Notes: a model not told the origin generated them from the sequence alone. A stretch of 64,000 nt of DNA from Mesorhizobium sp. (GCA_022833215.1 JAIPUZ010000118.1:21284-85283); one strand, 5' to 3'. Positions 28,111-37,645 are shown, counted from the stretch's first letter. Program-made: numbers and translations.

Positions 28111-28695
28111 TTACGCTTCTTCCTCGCCTTCTTCGAACTCTGCATTGGGATCGAAGAAATTGTCCGGGCGGGCGTTCTCGTTGATGTCCTCGCCATAGAT
28201 GGCTTCGGCGGTGGTGAGCATCTCGCCGCGGGCCTGACGCTCGGCCTCATCGGTCGAGCGGGCGATGTTCAGTGTGATCGTGACTTCCACCTCGGGATGC
28301 AGCGCGATCGCGATGCTGGTGAGGCCGATGGTCTTGATCGGGTGGTTCAGCTCGACCTGGTTGCGGGCGACGCTGAAGCCTTCTTCCGAAAGAATGTCGG
28401 CGATGTCGCGGGTCGAAACCGAACCGTAGAGCTGGCCGGTTTCACCTGCCGAACGAACGACGATGAAGGTGGTGCCGTCGAGCTTCTCGGCAACGGCCTC
28501 GGCTTCGGACTTGCGCTCGAGGTTGCGGGCTTCGAGCTGCGCGCGCTGACCTTCGAACTTCTTCTTGTTGGCTTCGTTGGCGCGCAGCGCCTTGCCCTTG
28601 GGCAGCAGGAAATTGCGCGCGAAACCGTCCTTGACCTTGACGGTGTCGCCCATCTGGCCGAGGCGCGCGATGCGTTCGAGAAGGATGACTTCCAT
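28111..28695 (-). CDS. rplI: 50S ribosomal protein L9
   Basis: A 194-residue L9, longer than the ~150 of E. coli because of an acidic C-terminal extension (about 150-194, ending EEGEEEA), as is common in rhizobia. The N-domain [17 protein letters not shown] and the RNA-binding [16 protein letters not shown] are intact. It binds 23S rRNA near the L1 stalk. It is 215 bases from rpsR; no gene lies in that gap, where many rhizobia have a DUF2232 membrane protein. Confidence 0.97.
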   Translation of the reverse strand: MEVILLERIARLGQMGDTVKVKDGFARNFLLPKGKALRANEANKKKFEGQRAQLEARNLERKSEAEAVAEKLDGTTFIVVRSAGETGQLYGSVSTRDIADILSEEGFSVARNQVELNHPIKTIGLTSIAIALHPEVEVTITLNIARSTDEAERQARGEMLTTAEAIYGEDINENARPDNFFDPNAEFEEGEEEA

Positions 28696-28877
28696 GTTCT
28701 TGTCCTTTCAGACCTTGGGTCGGGCCCATGGGGCCAATGTGAAGGGACAGTCAGGAAAGGTCGATGGCGCATGGCGCCCTGTTCGCTGTCCTGCCTGTCC
28801 GAGGCAGTTAGGGGACGATGAAGCGACCCCAACCCGGGATTTGCATGTATCCTCAACCGTGCCCGTCACGGCTGAAT

Positions 28878-28903
28878 GGAGCGGACGGCTAGCCGCCCGC
28901 TCC
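28878..28903 (-). repeat. Strong stem-loop between rpsR and rplI
   Basis: Two 13-base arms, GGAGCGGACGGCT and AGCCGCCCGCTCC, pair with one mismatch, eight bases past the rpsR stop. There is no following T run, so it is more likely an mRNA stabiliser or partial attenuator than a complete terminator. Confidence 0.6.
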
Positions 28904-28910
28904 GGAAATT

Positions 28911-29159
28911 TTAGCGCACCAGATAGGGCAGCAGGCCGAGGAAGCGGGCGCGCTTGATCGCCTTGGCGAGCTCGCGCTGCTTCTTCTGGCTGACGGCGGT
29001 GATGCGCGAAGGCACGATCTTGCCGCGCTCGGAAATGTAGCGCTGCAGCAGACGCACGTCCTTGTAGTCGATCTTCGGGGCGTTGGCGCCGGAGAACGGG
29101 CAGGTCTTGCGGCGACGATGGAACGGGCGCCGGGTCGGGATCTGGTTGATGTCGACCAT
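28911..29159 (-). CDS. rpsR: 30S ribosomal protein S18
   Basis: An 82-residue S18 that pairs with S6 on the small-subunit platform. [40 protein letters not shown] is the expected core (quoted in parts: CPFSGANAP near 20, [13 protein letters not shown] near 30). The start is 3 bases after the rpsF stop, giving tight coupling with its binding partner. Confidence 0.97.
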   Translation of the reverse strand: MVDINQIPTRRPFHRRRKTCPFSGANAPKIDYKDVRLLQRYISERGKIVPSRITAVSQKKQRELAKAIKRARFLGLLPYLVR

Positions 29160-29162
29160 CGA

Positions 29163-29615
29163 TTACTCTCCTTCGCCTTCGCGCGGACGGCGCGGGCCAC
29201 GATCACCACGGTCGCGGTCGCCACCGCGATCGCCACGATCACGGTCGCCGAAGCGCGGACGGTCACCGAAATTGCCACGCTCGGAGCGCTCCTCGCGCTT
29301 CTGCATCATGGCCGATGCCCCTTCCTCGTGCTGCTCGACCTTGATGGTCATGAAGCGCAGGATGTCTTCCGACAGGCCCATCTGGCGCTCCAGCTCATTG
29401 AGAGCCGCGGGCGGGCAGGTGAGGTCCATCAGCGTGTAGTAAGCCTTCCGGTTCTTCTTGATCCGGTAGGTGAGGGACTTCAGTCCCCAGTTCTCGACCC
29501 GGCCAATCGAGCCGCCGCCTTCGGAGATGATGCCCTTGAAACGTTCAACGAGCTCATCGACCTGCTGCTGCGACAGATCCTGCCGGGCAAGAAACACATG
29601 TTCGTAAAGAGCCAT
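29163..29615 (-). CDS. rpsF: 30S ribosomal protein S6
   Basis: A 150-residue S6. The globular domain (1-95, [20 protein letters not shown]) is normal. The tail (about 108-150) is built from repeated Arg-Gly-Asp/Asp-Arg units (RDRGDRGG and similar) instead of the acidic Glu run of E. coli S6. Such RGD-rich tails occur in rhizobial S6 and are probably disordered. First gene of the S6-S18 pair. Confidence 0.97.
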   Translation of the reverse strand: MALYEHVFLARQDLSQQQVDELVERFKGIISEGGGSIGRVENWGLKSLTYRIKKNRKAYYTLMDLTCPPAALNELERQMGLSEDILRFMTIKVEQHEEGASAMMQKREERSERGNFGDRPRFGDRDRGDRGGDRDRGDRGPRRPREGEGE

Positions 29616-29999
29616 TGTCTTGCCTTTCTTCGTTTCTCTCCCGGTTCCCGACGGCTAAAGCCTCTGCAACTTCTCTTGACCCGCCGATTTCCCGGTAAGG
29701 GGGCGGGGAAGAAAGGAGCATGGACGAGACGGTCGAGAGCGGAGACACGGGAGGCAGAAGCACTTCAGGCTTCCTGTCGAAGGCTTCGAAAAACCCACGG
29801 CCCTCCGTTCAGCCCCCAATCGGGACCGGCAGATTGAGGGCGTCTATATAGGAAAACGGCCGGAACGCAACCCCGATGGGCCATCATTGGGCGTCATATC
29901 GCCCGCGATGCACCAACGGCAGCAGCGTGCCGGGAGCTTCTCAGCAAGGTGCCGCCGCATCCGTTGACGCCATGCCTCGGTCCGGCATGTTCGAATCGG
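29616..29999. other. Intergenic region upstream of rpsF (384 bases)
   Basis: Lies between the start of rpsF and the stop of the MFS gene, both minus strand. I see a promoter candidate at 29843-29870 and, nearer rpsF, a GC-rich leader with small hairpins. A 5-base-pair stem GGGCG/CGCCC near 29889-29905 is a weak terminator candidate for the MFS gene. Open frames here lack coding character. Confidence 0.55.
29843..29870 (-). promoter_or_regulatory. Candidate rpsF promoter
   Basis: Reading the minus strand, TTGCGT (29870-29865) and TATAGA (29848-29843) are 16 bases apart. It would give a leader of about 220 bases before rpsF. Matches to consensus are moderate. Confidence 0.35.
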
Positions 30000-31181
30000 T
30001 CAGCGGGTGGATCGGATCAGCAGCCGGCCGATGGAGAGCACCATATAGCCACCGAAGAACACGGCCAGCGACCAGCCGAAGCCCGGTGGGCCGAACAGGT
30101 CCATGCCGATGCCGACGGCTTGCGGGCCGATGACCATGCCGATGCCGTAGCACAGCACGAATGCGGCGTTGGCGGAGGCCAGTTCATGGCCTGAAAGCTG
30201 GGAGCCCAGATGGGCGAGCCCCACTGTGTAGAGCGCCGCCACCACGCCGCCCCACAGGAACAGCAGTCCGGCCATCAGATGCCAGTTCTGGGCGAACAAC
30301 GGCATGAAGGCCGTGCCGACCAGTCCGACGCTTGCGCAAAGGAGCAGCAGATAGCGGCGGTCGGAAACCTTGTCGCTGATCATGCCGATGGGAATTTGCA
30401 TCATGACGTTGCCAAGGCCGATCATGGTCAGGAGCAGCGCCGCATCCGCTTCCGAATAGCCGATCCTGTTGCCATAGACCGGGAAGAGCGCGAAACCTCC
30501 GGTCTCCACCGCGCCGAACACGAGGACGGCGGCGGTGGCTGTCGGCACCAGCCAGATATAGCGCAGGAAGCCGGTTTTGGTTTCTCCGTCGGTATGGATC
30601 GGCGGGCTTTCCCTGCGCGCGGCAATGATCGGGATGGCCGCCAGCGCGACCAGTGCGACGGTGACGCCGAATGGCATGAAGCCGGAGCTTCCGAGCCTGG
30701 AGAACAGCCAGGGCCCGGCCGCAAACCCCAGCGACAGCACCGTGGCGTAGATGCCCAGAACCAGGCCGCGCCGATGCGGAGGCGCCGATGCGCTGATCCA
30801 GAACTCCGAAAGGATGAACAGCACCGTCAGCGACAGATGCAGCGCGGCGCGCAGCGGAAACCACATCCAGAAAGCGGGCGCGAAGTAGAAACCCACGAAG
30901 GCCAGCGCTCCGGTCACGATCATGGCGAACATGGTCCATGCCACGCCGAATCTCGTGGCGAGCGGCGTGGCCATCGGCGCGGCCGCGATGGAGGCAATTC
31001 CTGCGATCGCGGTGTTCAGCCCGATCATGGAGGCAGAATGACCGCGTGTTTCCAGAATGATGGAAAGAAGCGGCATGCCGAGCCCGATGGCGATGCCGAC
31101 GACGCTGATCGCCGCGATGGCGGCAATCATCGGCAGCCATTGGACGCGTGCCGTCTCGCAGACGTCAGCAGTGCCTGTCAT
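30000..31181 (-). CDS. MFS transporter (YcaD-like)
   Basis: A 393-residue inner-membrane protein with twelve hydrophobic segments. Between helices 2 and 3 lies MATPLATRFGVAW, a degenerate MFS motif A, and ISDKVSDRRY in the second half is its repeat. The overall layout resembles the YcaD-like branch of unknown substrate. ATG 31181 is used; further upstream codons encode Arg/Cys-rich sequence without coding character. Stands alone between rpsF and a NUDIX gene. Confidence 0.86.
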   Translation of the reverse strand: MTGTADVCETARVQWLPMIAAIAAISVVGIAIGLGMPLLSIILETRGHSASMIGLNTAIAGIASIAAAPMATPLATRFGVAWTMFAMIVTGALAFVGFYFAPAFWMWFPLRAALHLSLTVLFILSEFWISASAPPHRRGLVLGIYATVLSLGFAAGPWLFSRLGSSGFMPFGVTVALVALAAIPIIAARRESPPIHTDGETKTGFLRYIWLVPTATAAVLVFGAVETGGFALFPVYGNRIGYSEADAALLLTMIGLGNVMMQIPIGMISDKVSDRRYLLLLCASVGLVGTAFMPLFAQNWHLMAGLLFLWGGVVAALYTVGLAHLGSQLSGHELASANAAFVLCYGIGMVIGPQAVGIGMDLFGPPGFGWSLAVFFGGYMVLSIGRLLIRSTR

Positions 31182-31263
31182 TGTGCGCTTGTCCGGCCTG
31201 GAGAGGATATCCGGCAGCCAGCCCGCGGAAGAGGTTTCTGTGACAGCAACGCAGTAATCCCGA

Positions 31264-31956
31264 TCAGAGAAGATCGCGCACGAAGCGGTTGTTGAGCATG
31301 CGGTAGAACGGCACCGGGCCACCGGGGCTCAGGCGCGGGTCGTCGGCAAGCCGCTTCTGGACTTCTTCCAGAATGGTGCGGGTGATGGCGGGAACGTCGG
31401 CCTTACGTGCTTCGTCGAGCGGCAGCCATACCAGCTCTTCAAGCTCGTTGGTGGGACCTCCCTGCGGCAGTTCCACCGCAACATCGTCGCGGAAGGCGGC
31501 AAGGAAGCGGGTATCGAAGCGGCGAACGCGGCCGGGCGGGGTAATGGCGCGTGCCACGAAGCGCAGTCCTTGCAGCGATGGCATGACGCCGTGTTCGGCA
31601 AAGCCCTGCCAGTCCGGCCGGGAGGTGGAAAAAGCGGCCTTGCTCCCGATCAGAAGGCCGGCCTCTTCGTAGGTTTCGCGGATCGCCGACAGGGCGATGG
31701 CGCGGGCGCGCATGGGCGTCGTGCGGGTTGCGCGTACGGTCAGCTTTGCCTCTTCGGCGGGGTGCAGGCCATCGGCTACCGGCACACGTCCGTCGCCGGG
31801 ATCTGTGCGCCCGCCGGGAAAAACGAATTTGCCCGGCATGAAGACGTGGCTCGAATGGCGCCGGCCCATGAGCACGCGAAACGCGCCGCCCTGCCGGTCC
31901 AGGAGCAGAAGCGTCGCCGCATCGCGCGGTCGCAGGGGCGGCGCCTTCGTTTCCAT
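31264..31956 (-). CDS. NUDIX hydrolase (NUDT19/CoA-pyrophosphatase-like)
   Basis: About 230 residues. FVFPGGRTDPGD is followed, after a long insertion, by ALSAIRETYEEAGLLIG, a complete RExxEExG core. An insertion between the GG loop and RE helix is typical of the NUDT19-like branch that can hydrolyse CoA derivatives. Start chosen at ATG 31956, 8 bases after a strong GGTGGAGGG site; in-frame ATGs at 31995 and 32004 would add 13 or 16 residues. Follows DUF983 on the same strand, the usual end of the rhizobial topA-rnr cluster. Confidence 0.85.
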   Translation of the reverse strand: METKAPPLRPRDAATLLLLDRQGGAFRVLMGRRHSSHVFMPGKFVFPGGRTDPGDGRVPVADGLHPAEEAKLTVRATRTTPMRARAIALSAIRETYEEAGLLIGSKAAFSTSRPDWQGFAEHGVMPSLQGLRFVARAITPPGRVRRFDTRFLAAFRDDVAVELPQGGPTNELEELVWLPLDEARKADVPAITRTILEEVQKRLADDPRLSPGGPVPFYRMLNNRFVRDLL

Positions 31957-32085
31957 CGATGCGCCCTCCACCTTGTCGACTTCAGCTTTGGTCATACCTT
32001 GCATGGCAATCGACCTAGCCGAAAGCGGCTCGTGACGGAAGGGCTGTTTTCGGATTTGCGTGTGCGCCACCGGGAGGCCGCAGGC

Positions 32086-32535
32086 CTACGCTTCGGGATG
32101 GGCCTCGATGTGGTCGGCTTCGCCTCCGAAGCCATGCATGTAGAGCGCCCATTGCAGGCCGATGACCGCGCCCTTGATCGGCTGGAGCATGGCCAGCGCA
32201 AGTATGAGCGTCAGCGGCGCCCAGACGGCGAAGTGGAGCCACATTGGCCACACATAGCGCATTTCCACAGCCATGAAGCCGGCGATGACGATGTGGCCGA
32301 CCACGACGATATCGAGATAGGCGGGAAGGTCGTCGGCCCGGTGATGGCTGATTTCCTCGCCGCAGACCGAGCACTTGTCGACCGGTTTCACGAAGGCGCG
32401 AAACAGCTTGCCTTCGCCGCAGTTCGGGCAGCGGCTCAGCAGTCCCCGCCTCATGGCTTCGCCAAGGGGCCTCGCGGGCCTCGATGGCTGCTGGTTGCCG
32501 CCGAAAACCTGCTTCTCGGTGCTGCCTGTGCTCAT
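32086..32535 (-). CDS. DUF983 family protein
   Basis: A 149-residue protein. A Cys4 zinc-ribbon-like module (RCPNCGEGKLF and KCSVCGEEISHHRADD, about 35-70) is followed by two transmembrane helices (about 75-125). The combination defines DUF983, a family of unknown function often beside rnr in alphaproteobacteria. It starts 2 bases before the end of rnr is passed (rnr stop 32537), so translation is coupled. Confidence 0.93.
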   Translation of the reverse strand: MSTGSTEKQVFGGNQQPSRPARPLGEAMRRGLLSRCPNCGEGKLFRAFVKPVDKCSVCGEEISHHRADDLPAYLDIVVVGHIVIAGFMAVEMRYVWPMWLHFAVWAPLTLILALAMLQPIKGAVIGLQWALYMHGFGGEADHIEAHPEA

Positions 32536-32536
32536 G

Positions 32537-34837
32537 TCATCGTCTCCTGCCGCGTGTACCGGGTCGATTTTTCAACGCGCGGATGCGGCCTTTCGTCTTG
32601 TGATAAGACCGCGTGGAACCTGGAAGCGGCTTGGGCTCGCTCAGCATCTCGAAGCGCATGGCTCCGGCCATGGGAGCCACTTCGACGAGACGGACCTCGA
32701 CATTGTCCGCGAGCTGATAGCCTTTTCCGCTTCGTTCTCCAAACAGCGATCGTGCCGTTTCGTCGTATATATAGTAATCCCCTCCCAGGGACGACACCGG
32801 GATGAAACCATCCGCGCCGAATTGCGGCAATTGGACAAAAAGTCCTGCCTTTGTCACGCCCGAGATTCTGGCCTGGAAACTGTCGCCGACATGCTCGGCC
32901 AGATGCGCCGCAATCAGGCGGTCTACGGTTTCACGCTCAGCCGCCATGGCGCGCCGCTCGGCTGCCGAGATGAGGGCAGCCATCTCGGCAAGCTGCGACT
33001 CCTGGTCACGGGTAAGCCCGCCCTGTCCCAGCCCCAGCGCGGCAATCAGCGCCCTGTGAACGATCAGATCGGCAAAGCGGCGGATCGGCGAGGTGAAATG
33101 CGCATAACGCTTCAGGTTGAGACCGAAATGGCCGATATTGTCGGGTGAATACTCAGCCTGGCTCTGGGTGCGCAGCACAACCTCGTTGACCAGCGCGTCA
33201 TTGTCGGTGCCGCGAACGCGCTCCAGAAGGCCGTTGAACTGTGACGGGCGCATCTGCGCGCCGCGCGCCAGCGAAAGCCCGATGCTTTGCAGGAATTCGC
33301 GCAGCGTCTCCTGCTTGGCGAGGGTCGGCCCGTCATGGATGCGGTAGACGAGCGGCTGCTTTCGGCCCTCTAGCGTTTCGGCGGCGGCCACATTGGCCTG
33401 GATCATGAATTCCTCGATCAGCTTGTGGGCGTCGAGGCGGTCCGGCACGATCACCCTGTCGACGGTGCCGTCTTCCTTGAGGATGATCTTGCGCTCCGGC
33501 AGGTCGAGTTCCAGCGGTTCCCGGTGCTGGCGGCCGCGCTTCAACACGGCATAGGCCGCCCACAGCGGTTCCAGCACCGTGTCGAGCAGGGGCGCGGTCT
33601 TGTCGTCCGGGGTGCCATCTATGGCTGCCTGTGCCTGCGGGTAGGCCAGCTTCGCCGCCGATTTCATCATCACGCGGTGGAAGGAATGGCGGATCTTGCG
33701 GCCTTCCGCCGAAAAGGTCATGCGTACCGCCATGGCCGGCCGGTCCTCGCCTTCGCGCAGCGAGCACAGATCGTTGGAGATGCGTTCGGGCAGCATGGGC
33801 ACGACGCGATCCGGGAAATAGACGGAGTTGCCGCGCTTCAGCGCCTCGCGGTCGAGCGCCGTTTCCGGTCGCACATAAGCCGCGACATCGGCGATCGCCA
33901 CCGTGACGATCACGCCGCCGGGATTCTTTTCGTCGGGGTCGGGTTCCGCGAACACGGCATCGTCATGGTCCTTGGCATCGGCCGGATCGATGGTGATCAG
34001 CGGCAGTTCGCGCCAGTCCTCGCGCCCTTCCATGGTGACGGGTGTGAGCGCCTGCGTTTCCGCCAGCACCTCCGGCGGGAAGATGTGCGGGATGTCATGG
34101 GCGTGAATGGCGATCATGGAGACCGCCTTCTCGTTGAGCGGCGAGCCCAGAACGGCGATCACCTTCGCTTTCGGCAGGCCGTAGCGCGGCATGCGTGAAG
34201 GCTCGACCTCGACCAGATCCCCGTTATTGGCGCCGTTCCTGAACTCCTTGTCGACGATGAGCTCGGGTTGGCGCCGTTCCACGGGCTCGATGCGGAACGT
34301 TCCGTCGGACAGCGTGCGGAAGATGCCGAGCACCGCCTGCGAACGTTTCTCGAATATCCTGATTACGCGCGCCGTATAGGCCGGACCCTCGTCCTTGCCG
34401 GTGGCGAATGTCTTTGCCAGAATCCGGTCGCCTATGCCGGGTGCGGGACCGCCGCGCGGCGGCTTTATGGCCACCGTGGGAGAGTTCCCGTTTTCGTCCT
34501 GCTCGGCCGGCCGGGCCAGCAGCCCGCCATCTTCATCGCGTGCGAATATGTCGAGAACGGCGATGGTGGGAAGATTGCCGGGGCGCGACAGCCGCTTGCG
34601 CTTTTTCTCAAGAAGCCCTTCGTCCTCAAGGTCGCGCAACATGTCCTTCAGCCATACGCGGTCATCGCCACGCAGGGCAAACGCCTTGGCAATCTCGCGC
34701 TTGCCGGCGCGGTCGGGATTCTCGGCAATGTAGCGAAGGATTTCGTCACGCGAGGGGCGATACTGGTCCTTTGTCCCGCGCCGCGTGTCACCGGCGCGGG
34801 GATCGCCGTGGTGTCTTCCGGAGATCCCTCGCGCCAA
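32537..34837 (-). CDS. rnr: Ribonuclease R
   Basis: A 766-residue processive 3'-5' exoribonuclease of the RNB family. Helix-turn-helix and cold-shock regions (to about 240) precede the RNB domain, where ITIDPADAKDHDDAVF holds the metal-binding Asp cluster, and a C-terminal S1 domain (about 640-720), ending in a basic tail. Start is TTG at 34837, 4 bases after the topA stop; AAGGA within the topA end supplies the ribosome-binding site. No upstream ATG is free, so coupling to topA is likely. Confidence 0.95.
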   Translation of the reverse strand: MARGISGRHHGDPRAGDTRRGTKDQYRPSRDEILRYIAENPDRAGKREIAKAFALRGDDRVWLKDMLRDLEDEGLLEKKRKRLSRPGNLPTIAVLDIFARDEDGGLLARPAEQDENGNSPTVAIKPPRGGPAPGIGDRILAKTFATGKDEGPAYTARVIRIFEKRSQAVLGIFRTLSDGTFRIEPVERRQPELIVDKEFRNGANNGDLVEVEPSRMPRYGLPKAKVIAVLGSPLNEKAVSMIAIHAHDIPHIFPPEVLAETQALTPVTMEGREDWRELPLITIDPADAKDHDDAVFAEPDPDEKNPGGVIVTVAIADVAAYVRPETALDREALKRGNSVYFPDRVVPMLPERISNDLCSLREGEDRPAMAVRMTFSAEGRKIRHSFHRVMMKSAAKLAYPQAQAAIDGTPDDKTAPLLDTVLEPLWAAYAVLKRGRQHREPLELDLPERKIILKEDGTVDRVIVPDRLDAHKLIEEFMIQANVAAAETLEGRKQPLVYRIHDGPTLAKQETLREFLQSIGLSLARGAQMRPSQFNGLLERVRGTDNDALVNEVVLRTQSQAEYSPDNIGHFGLNLKRYAHFTSPIRRFADLIVHRALIAALGLGQGGLTRDQESQLAEMAALISAAERRAMAAERETVDRLIAAHLAEHVGDSFQARISGVTKAGLFVQLPQFGADGFIPVSSLGGDYYIYDETARSLFGERSGKGYQLADNVEVRLVEVAPMAGAMRFEMLSEPKPLPGSTRSYHKTKGRIRALKNRPGTRGRRR

Positions 34838-34841
34838 GCTT

Positions 34842-37466
34842 CTATTCCTTCTTCTTTGCTGCGGTTTTTTTGGCTGCCGTAGTCTTCTTCGCCGCCGCCT
34901 TCTTTGGAGCCGCGGCCTTGCGTGCCGGCTTCTTCGCCCCGCCGCCCTTGGCCTCCTTTTCGGCGATCAGCACCAGAGCTTCCTCGAGCGTGATGGCCTG
35001 CGGATCCTTGCCCTTGGGCAGCGTCGCGTTGATCTTGCCGAAATTCACATAAGGCCCGTAGCGGCCGTCGCGAACGGTGATCTTGCCGCCGCCATCGGGA
35101 TGATCGCCCAGTTCCTTGAGCGCTGCCGCGGCCGCACCGCCGCGTGCGCCGCGACCCTTGGACTGCTTCTCTGCCAGAACCGTGACGGCCCGGTTGAGAC
35201 CGATGGTGAAGACGTCCTCGATCGATTCCACATTGGCATAGGTGCCGTCATGCAGGACGAACGGTCCATAGCGGCCAAGGCCGGCCGAGATCATCTTGCC
35301 GGTTTCCGGGTGCGCGCCGACGTCGCGGGGCAGCGCCAGCAACGACAGCGCCTTTTCAAGATCGATCGTCGCGGCCGACCATCCCTTCGGCAGGCTCGAA
35401 CGCCTGGCTTCCTTGCCTTCGCCGCGCTGCACATAGGGGCCGAAGCGACCGGTGCGCAGGGTCACTTCCTCATCCGTCCCGGGATCGTTCCCGAGAACCT
35501 TGTTGCCGTTTTCGGCACCGCCGGCTTCGGCATCGCCTTCGCCATTTTCACCGAACTGGCGCGTATAGCTGCATTCGGGATAATTCGAGCATCCGACGAA
35601 AGCGCCGTATCTTCCGAGTTTCAGCGACAGATTGCCGGTGCCGCATTTCGGGCAGATGCGCGGGTCCGATCCGTCCTCGCGCGCCGGGAACAGGAGGGGA
35701 GCAAGGTCGTCGTTGAGCGCATCGATGACATCGGAAACGCGCAGTTCCTTGATGTCGTCGACCGACGCCGAGAAATCTTTCCAGAAGTCGCGCAGAACGT
35801 CCTTCCAGTCGAGCCTGCCATCGGAAATCTCGTCCAGCTTCTCTTCAAGCGAGGCAGTGAAGTCGTATTCGACATATTTGTCGAAGAAGCTTTCGAGGAA
35901 GGCCGTCACGATCCGGCCCTTGGAGTGCGGGATCAGCCGGCGCTTGTCGATGGTGACATATTCGCGATCCTCCAGCGTCTTCAGCGTCGCCGCATAGGTG
36001 GAGGGGCGGCCGATGCCGAGCTCTTCCAGCTTCTTGATGAGCGCGGCTTCCGAATAGCGCGGCGGCGGCTCCGTCGTGTGCTGGGTGGCGTTGATGCTCT
36101 CGCGCGCCAGCTGCTCGCCTTGCCTGATCTCGGGCAGGCGGCGGTTGTCCTCGTCTTCGGAATCTTCCTCTTTCTGGTCCGTATAGGCGGCGATGAAGCC
36201 GTCGAAGCGGATGACGGAGCCCACGGCACGCAGCGCGGCGGTCTTCGCGCCATTGGCAGCCTCGATCTCGACCGTGGTGCGTTCGATCTCGGCGGCGTTC
36301 ATCTGGCTGGCGATGGCGCGCTTCCAGATCAGCTCGTAGAGCCGGGCCTGATCCGCATCCAGATATTGCCGCACCGAGGCCGGCGTGCGGAAGAAGTCGG
36401 TCGGGCGGATCGCCTCGTGCGCTTCCTGGGCGTTCTTGGCCTTGGTGGTGTAGTAGCGCGGCTTCTCCGGCAGATATTTCTCGCCGAACTCCTTGCCGAT
36501 GGCCGCGCGGGCGGCCGAAATGGCTTCCGGCGCCATCTGCACGCCGTCGGTTCTCATATAGGTGATGAGACCGGCCGTCTCGCCGCCGATGTCCATGCCT
36601 TCATAGAGACGCTGGGCGACCTGCATGGTGCGGTTGGCGGAAAAGCCGAGGCGCGACGAGGCAGCCTGTTGCAGGGTCGACGTGGTGAAGGGCGGGGCAG
36701 GGTTGCGCCGGGTGGGCTTGGCTTCCACCGACAGCGCCCGGAAACTCGCCCCCTCCAGCATCGCCTTGATGCCGTCGGCCTGGCTCTTGTTCCTGATGTC
36801 GAGCTTCTGCAGCTTCCTGCCTTCATAGGCGGTCAGCCGGGCTTCGAAACTGTCGTTGCGCGGTGTGCCGAGGACGGCGGCAACGTTCCAGTATTCCTCG
36901 CGCACGAAGCGCTCTATCTCCGCTTCGCGGTCGCAAACCAGCCGCAGCGCCACGGATTGCACGCGCCCGGCGGAACGCGCACCGGGCAGCTTGCGCCACA
37001 GCACCGGAGAAAGCGTGAACCCCACAAGATAGTCGAGCGCGCGCCGCGCCAGATAGGCGTCCACCAGGGGCGTGTCGATCTGGCGCGGATTGGCCATGGC
37101 GTCGAGCACCGACTGCTTGGTGATGGCGTTGAAGACCACACGGCTGACGGGCTTGTCCTTCAGGACCTTCTTGGCGCGCAGAACGTCCAGCACATGCCAG
37201 GAGATGGCTTCCCCTTCGCGATCGGGGTCGGTCGCCAGAATCAGGCCGTCAGCCTCCTTTACCGCCTTGGCGATGTCGGCAAGGCGCTTGGCCGAAGCGC
37301 CGTCCACCGACCAGGACATGGCGAAGTCCTCGTCGGGACGCACCGAGCCGTCCTTGGCAGGAAGATCGCGGACATGGCCGAAAGAGGCCAGAACCTTGTA
37401 GTTTCGTCCGAGATACTTGTTGATTGTCTTCGCCTTTGCAGGCGATTCGACGACGACGACTTCCAT
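34842..37466 (-). CDS. topA: DNA topoisomerase I
   Basis: An 874-residue type IA topoisomerase relaxing negative supercoils. Toprim domain at the start (EVVVVESPAKAKTINKYL; DPDREGEAI), active-site Tyr in GLITYMRTDG near 310, a Cys4 zinc module CPKCGTGNL...GCSNYPEC near 590-630, then repeated topoisomerase C-terminal modules (GRYGPFV, GRFGPYV, GRYGPYV) and a Lys/Ala-rich tail that probably binds DNA. Overlapping signals couple it to rnr. In many rhizobia dprA precedes topA; here it does not. Confidence 0.98.
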   Translation of the reverse strand: MEVVVVESPAKAKTINKYLGRNYKVLASFGHVRDLPAKDGSVRPDEDFAMSWSVDGASAKRLADIAKAVKEADGLILATDPDREGEAISWHVLDVLRAKKVLKDKPVSRVVFNAITKQSVLDAMANPRQIDTPLVDAYLARRALDYLVGFTLSPVLWRKLPGARSAGRVQSVALRLVCDREAEIERFVREEYWNVAAVLGTPRNDSFEARLTAYEGRKLQKLDIRNKSQADGIKAMLEGASFRALSVEAKPTRRNPAPPFTTSTLQQAASSRLGFSANRTMQVAQRLYEGMDIGGETAGLITYMRTDGVQMAPEAISAARAAIGKEFGEKYLPEKPRYYTTKAKNAQEAHEAIRPTDFFRTPASVRQYLDADQARLYELIWKRAIASQMNAAEIERTTVEIEAANGAKTAALRAVGSVIRFDGFIAAYTDQKEEDSEDEDNRRLPEIRQGEQLARESINATQHTTEPPPRYSEAALIKKLEELGIGRPSTYAATLKTLEDREYVTIDKRRLIPHSKGRIVTAFLESFFDKYVEYDFTASLEEKLDEISDGRLDWKDVLRDFWKDFSASVDDIKELRVSDVIDALNDDLAPLLFPAREDGSDPRICPKCGTGNLSLKLGRYGAFVGCSNYPECSYTRQFGENGEGDAEAGGAENGNKVLGNDPGTDEEVTLRTGRFGPYVQRGEGKEARRSSLPKGWSAATIDLEKALSLLALPRDVGAHPETGKMISAGLGRYGPFVLHDGTYANVESIEDVFTIGLNRAVTVLAEKQSKGRGARGGAAAAALKELGDHPDGGGKITVRDGRYGPYVNFGKINATLPKGKDPQAITLEEALVLIAEKEAKGGGAKKPARKAAAPKKAAAKKTTAAKKTAAKKKE

Positions 37467-37616
37467 ATTTACCGTGTAATGCTGGGTCTGCGGCGGGAGA
37501 AACCTCCCGGGTCCGCGACGAAAAATCTTCAGGTATCGTCAAATGGCCGTGCTTTTGCGTCCGGTCAAGAGGCAGGGCTTAAACCGCGACCTTAATGCAT
37601 TGCAACCTATGCGCGA

Positions 37617-37645
37617 TTGTAAATTTGTATTGCACTTTTTAATAT
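37617..37645 (+). promoter_or_regulatory. Candidate promoter of the 67-aa protein gene
   Basis: TTGTAA (37617-37622) and TAATAT (37640-37645) with a 17-base spacer in a locally AT-rich patch, about 110 bases before the ATG at 37755. Confidence 0.5.

Noticed and set aside
34785-37595. 936-codon open frame on the plus strand across topA
   Set aside because: It is antisense to an intact topA with every catalytic motif; composition (Gly/Arg/Leu/His-rich, no domain) is that of a GC-rich shadow frame.
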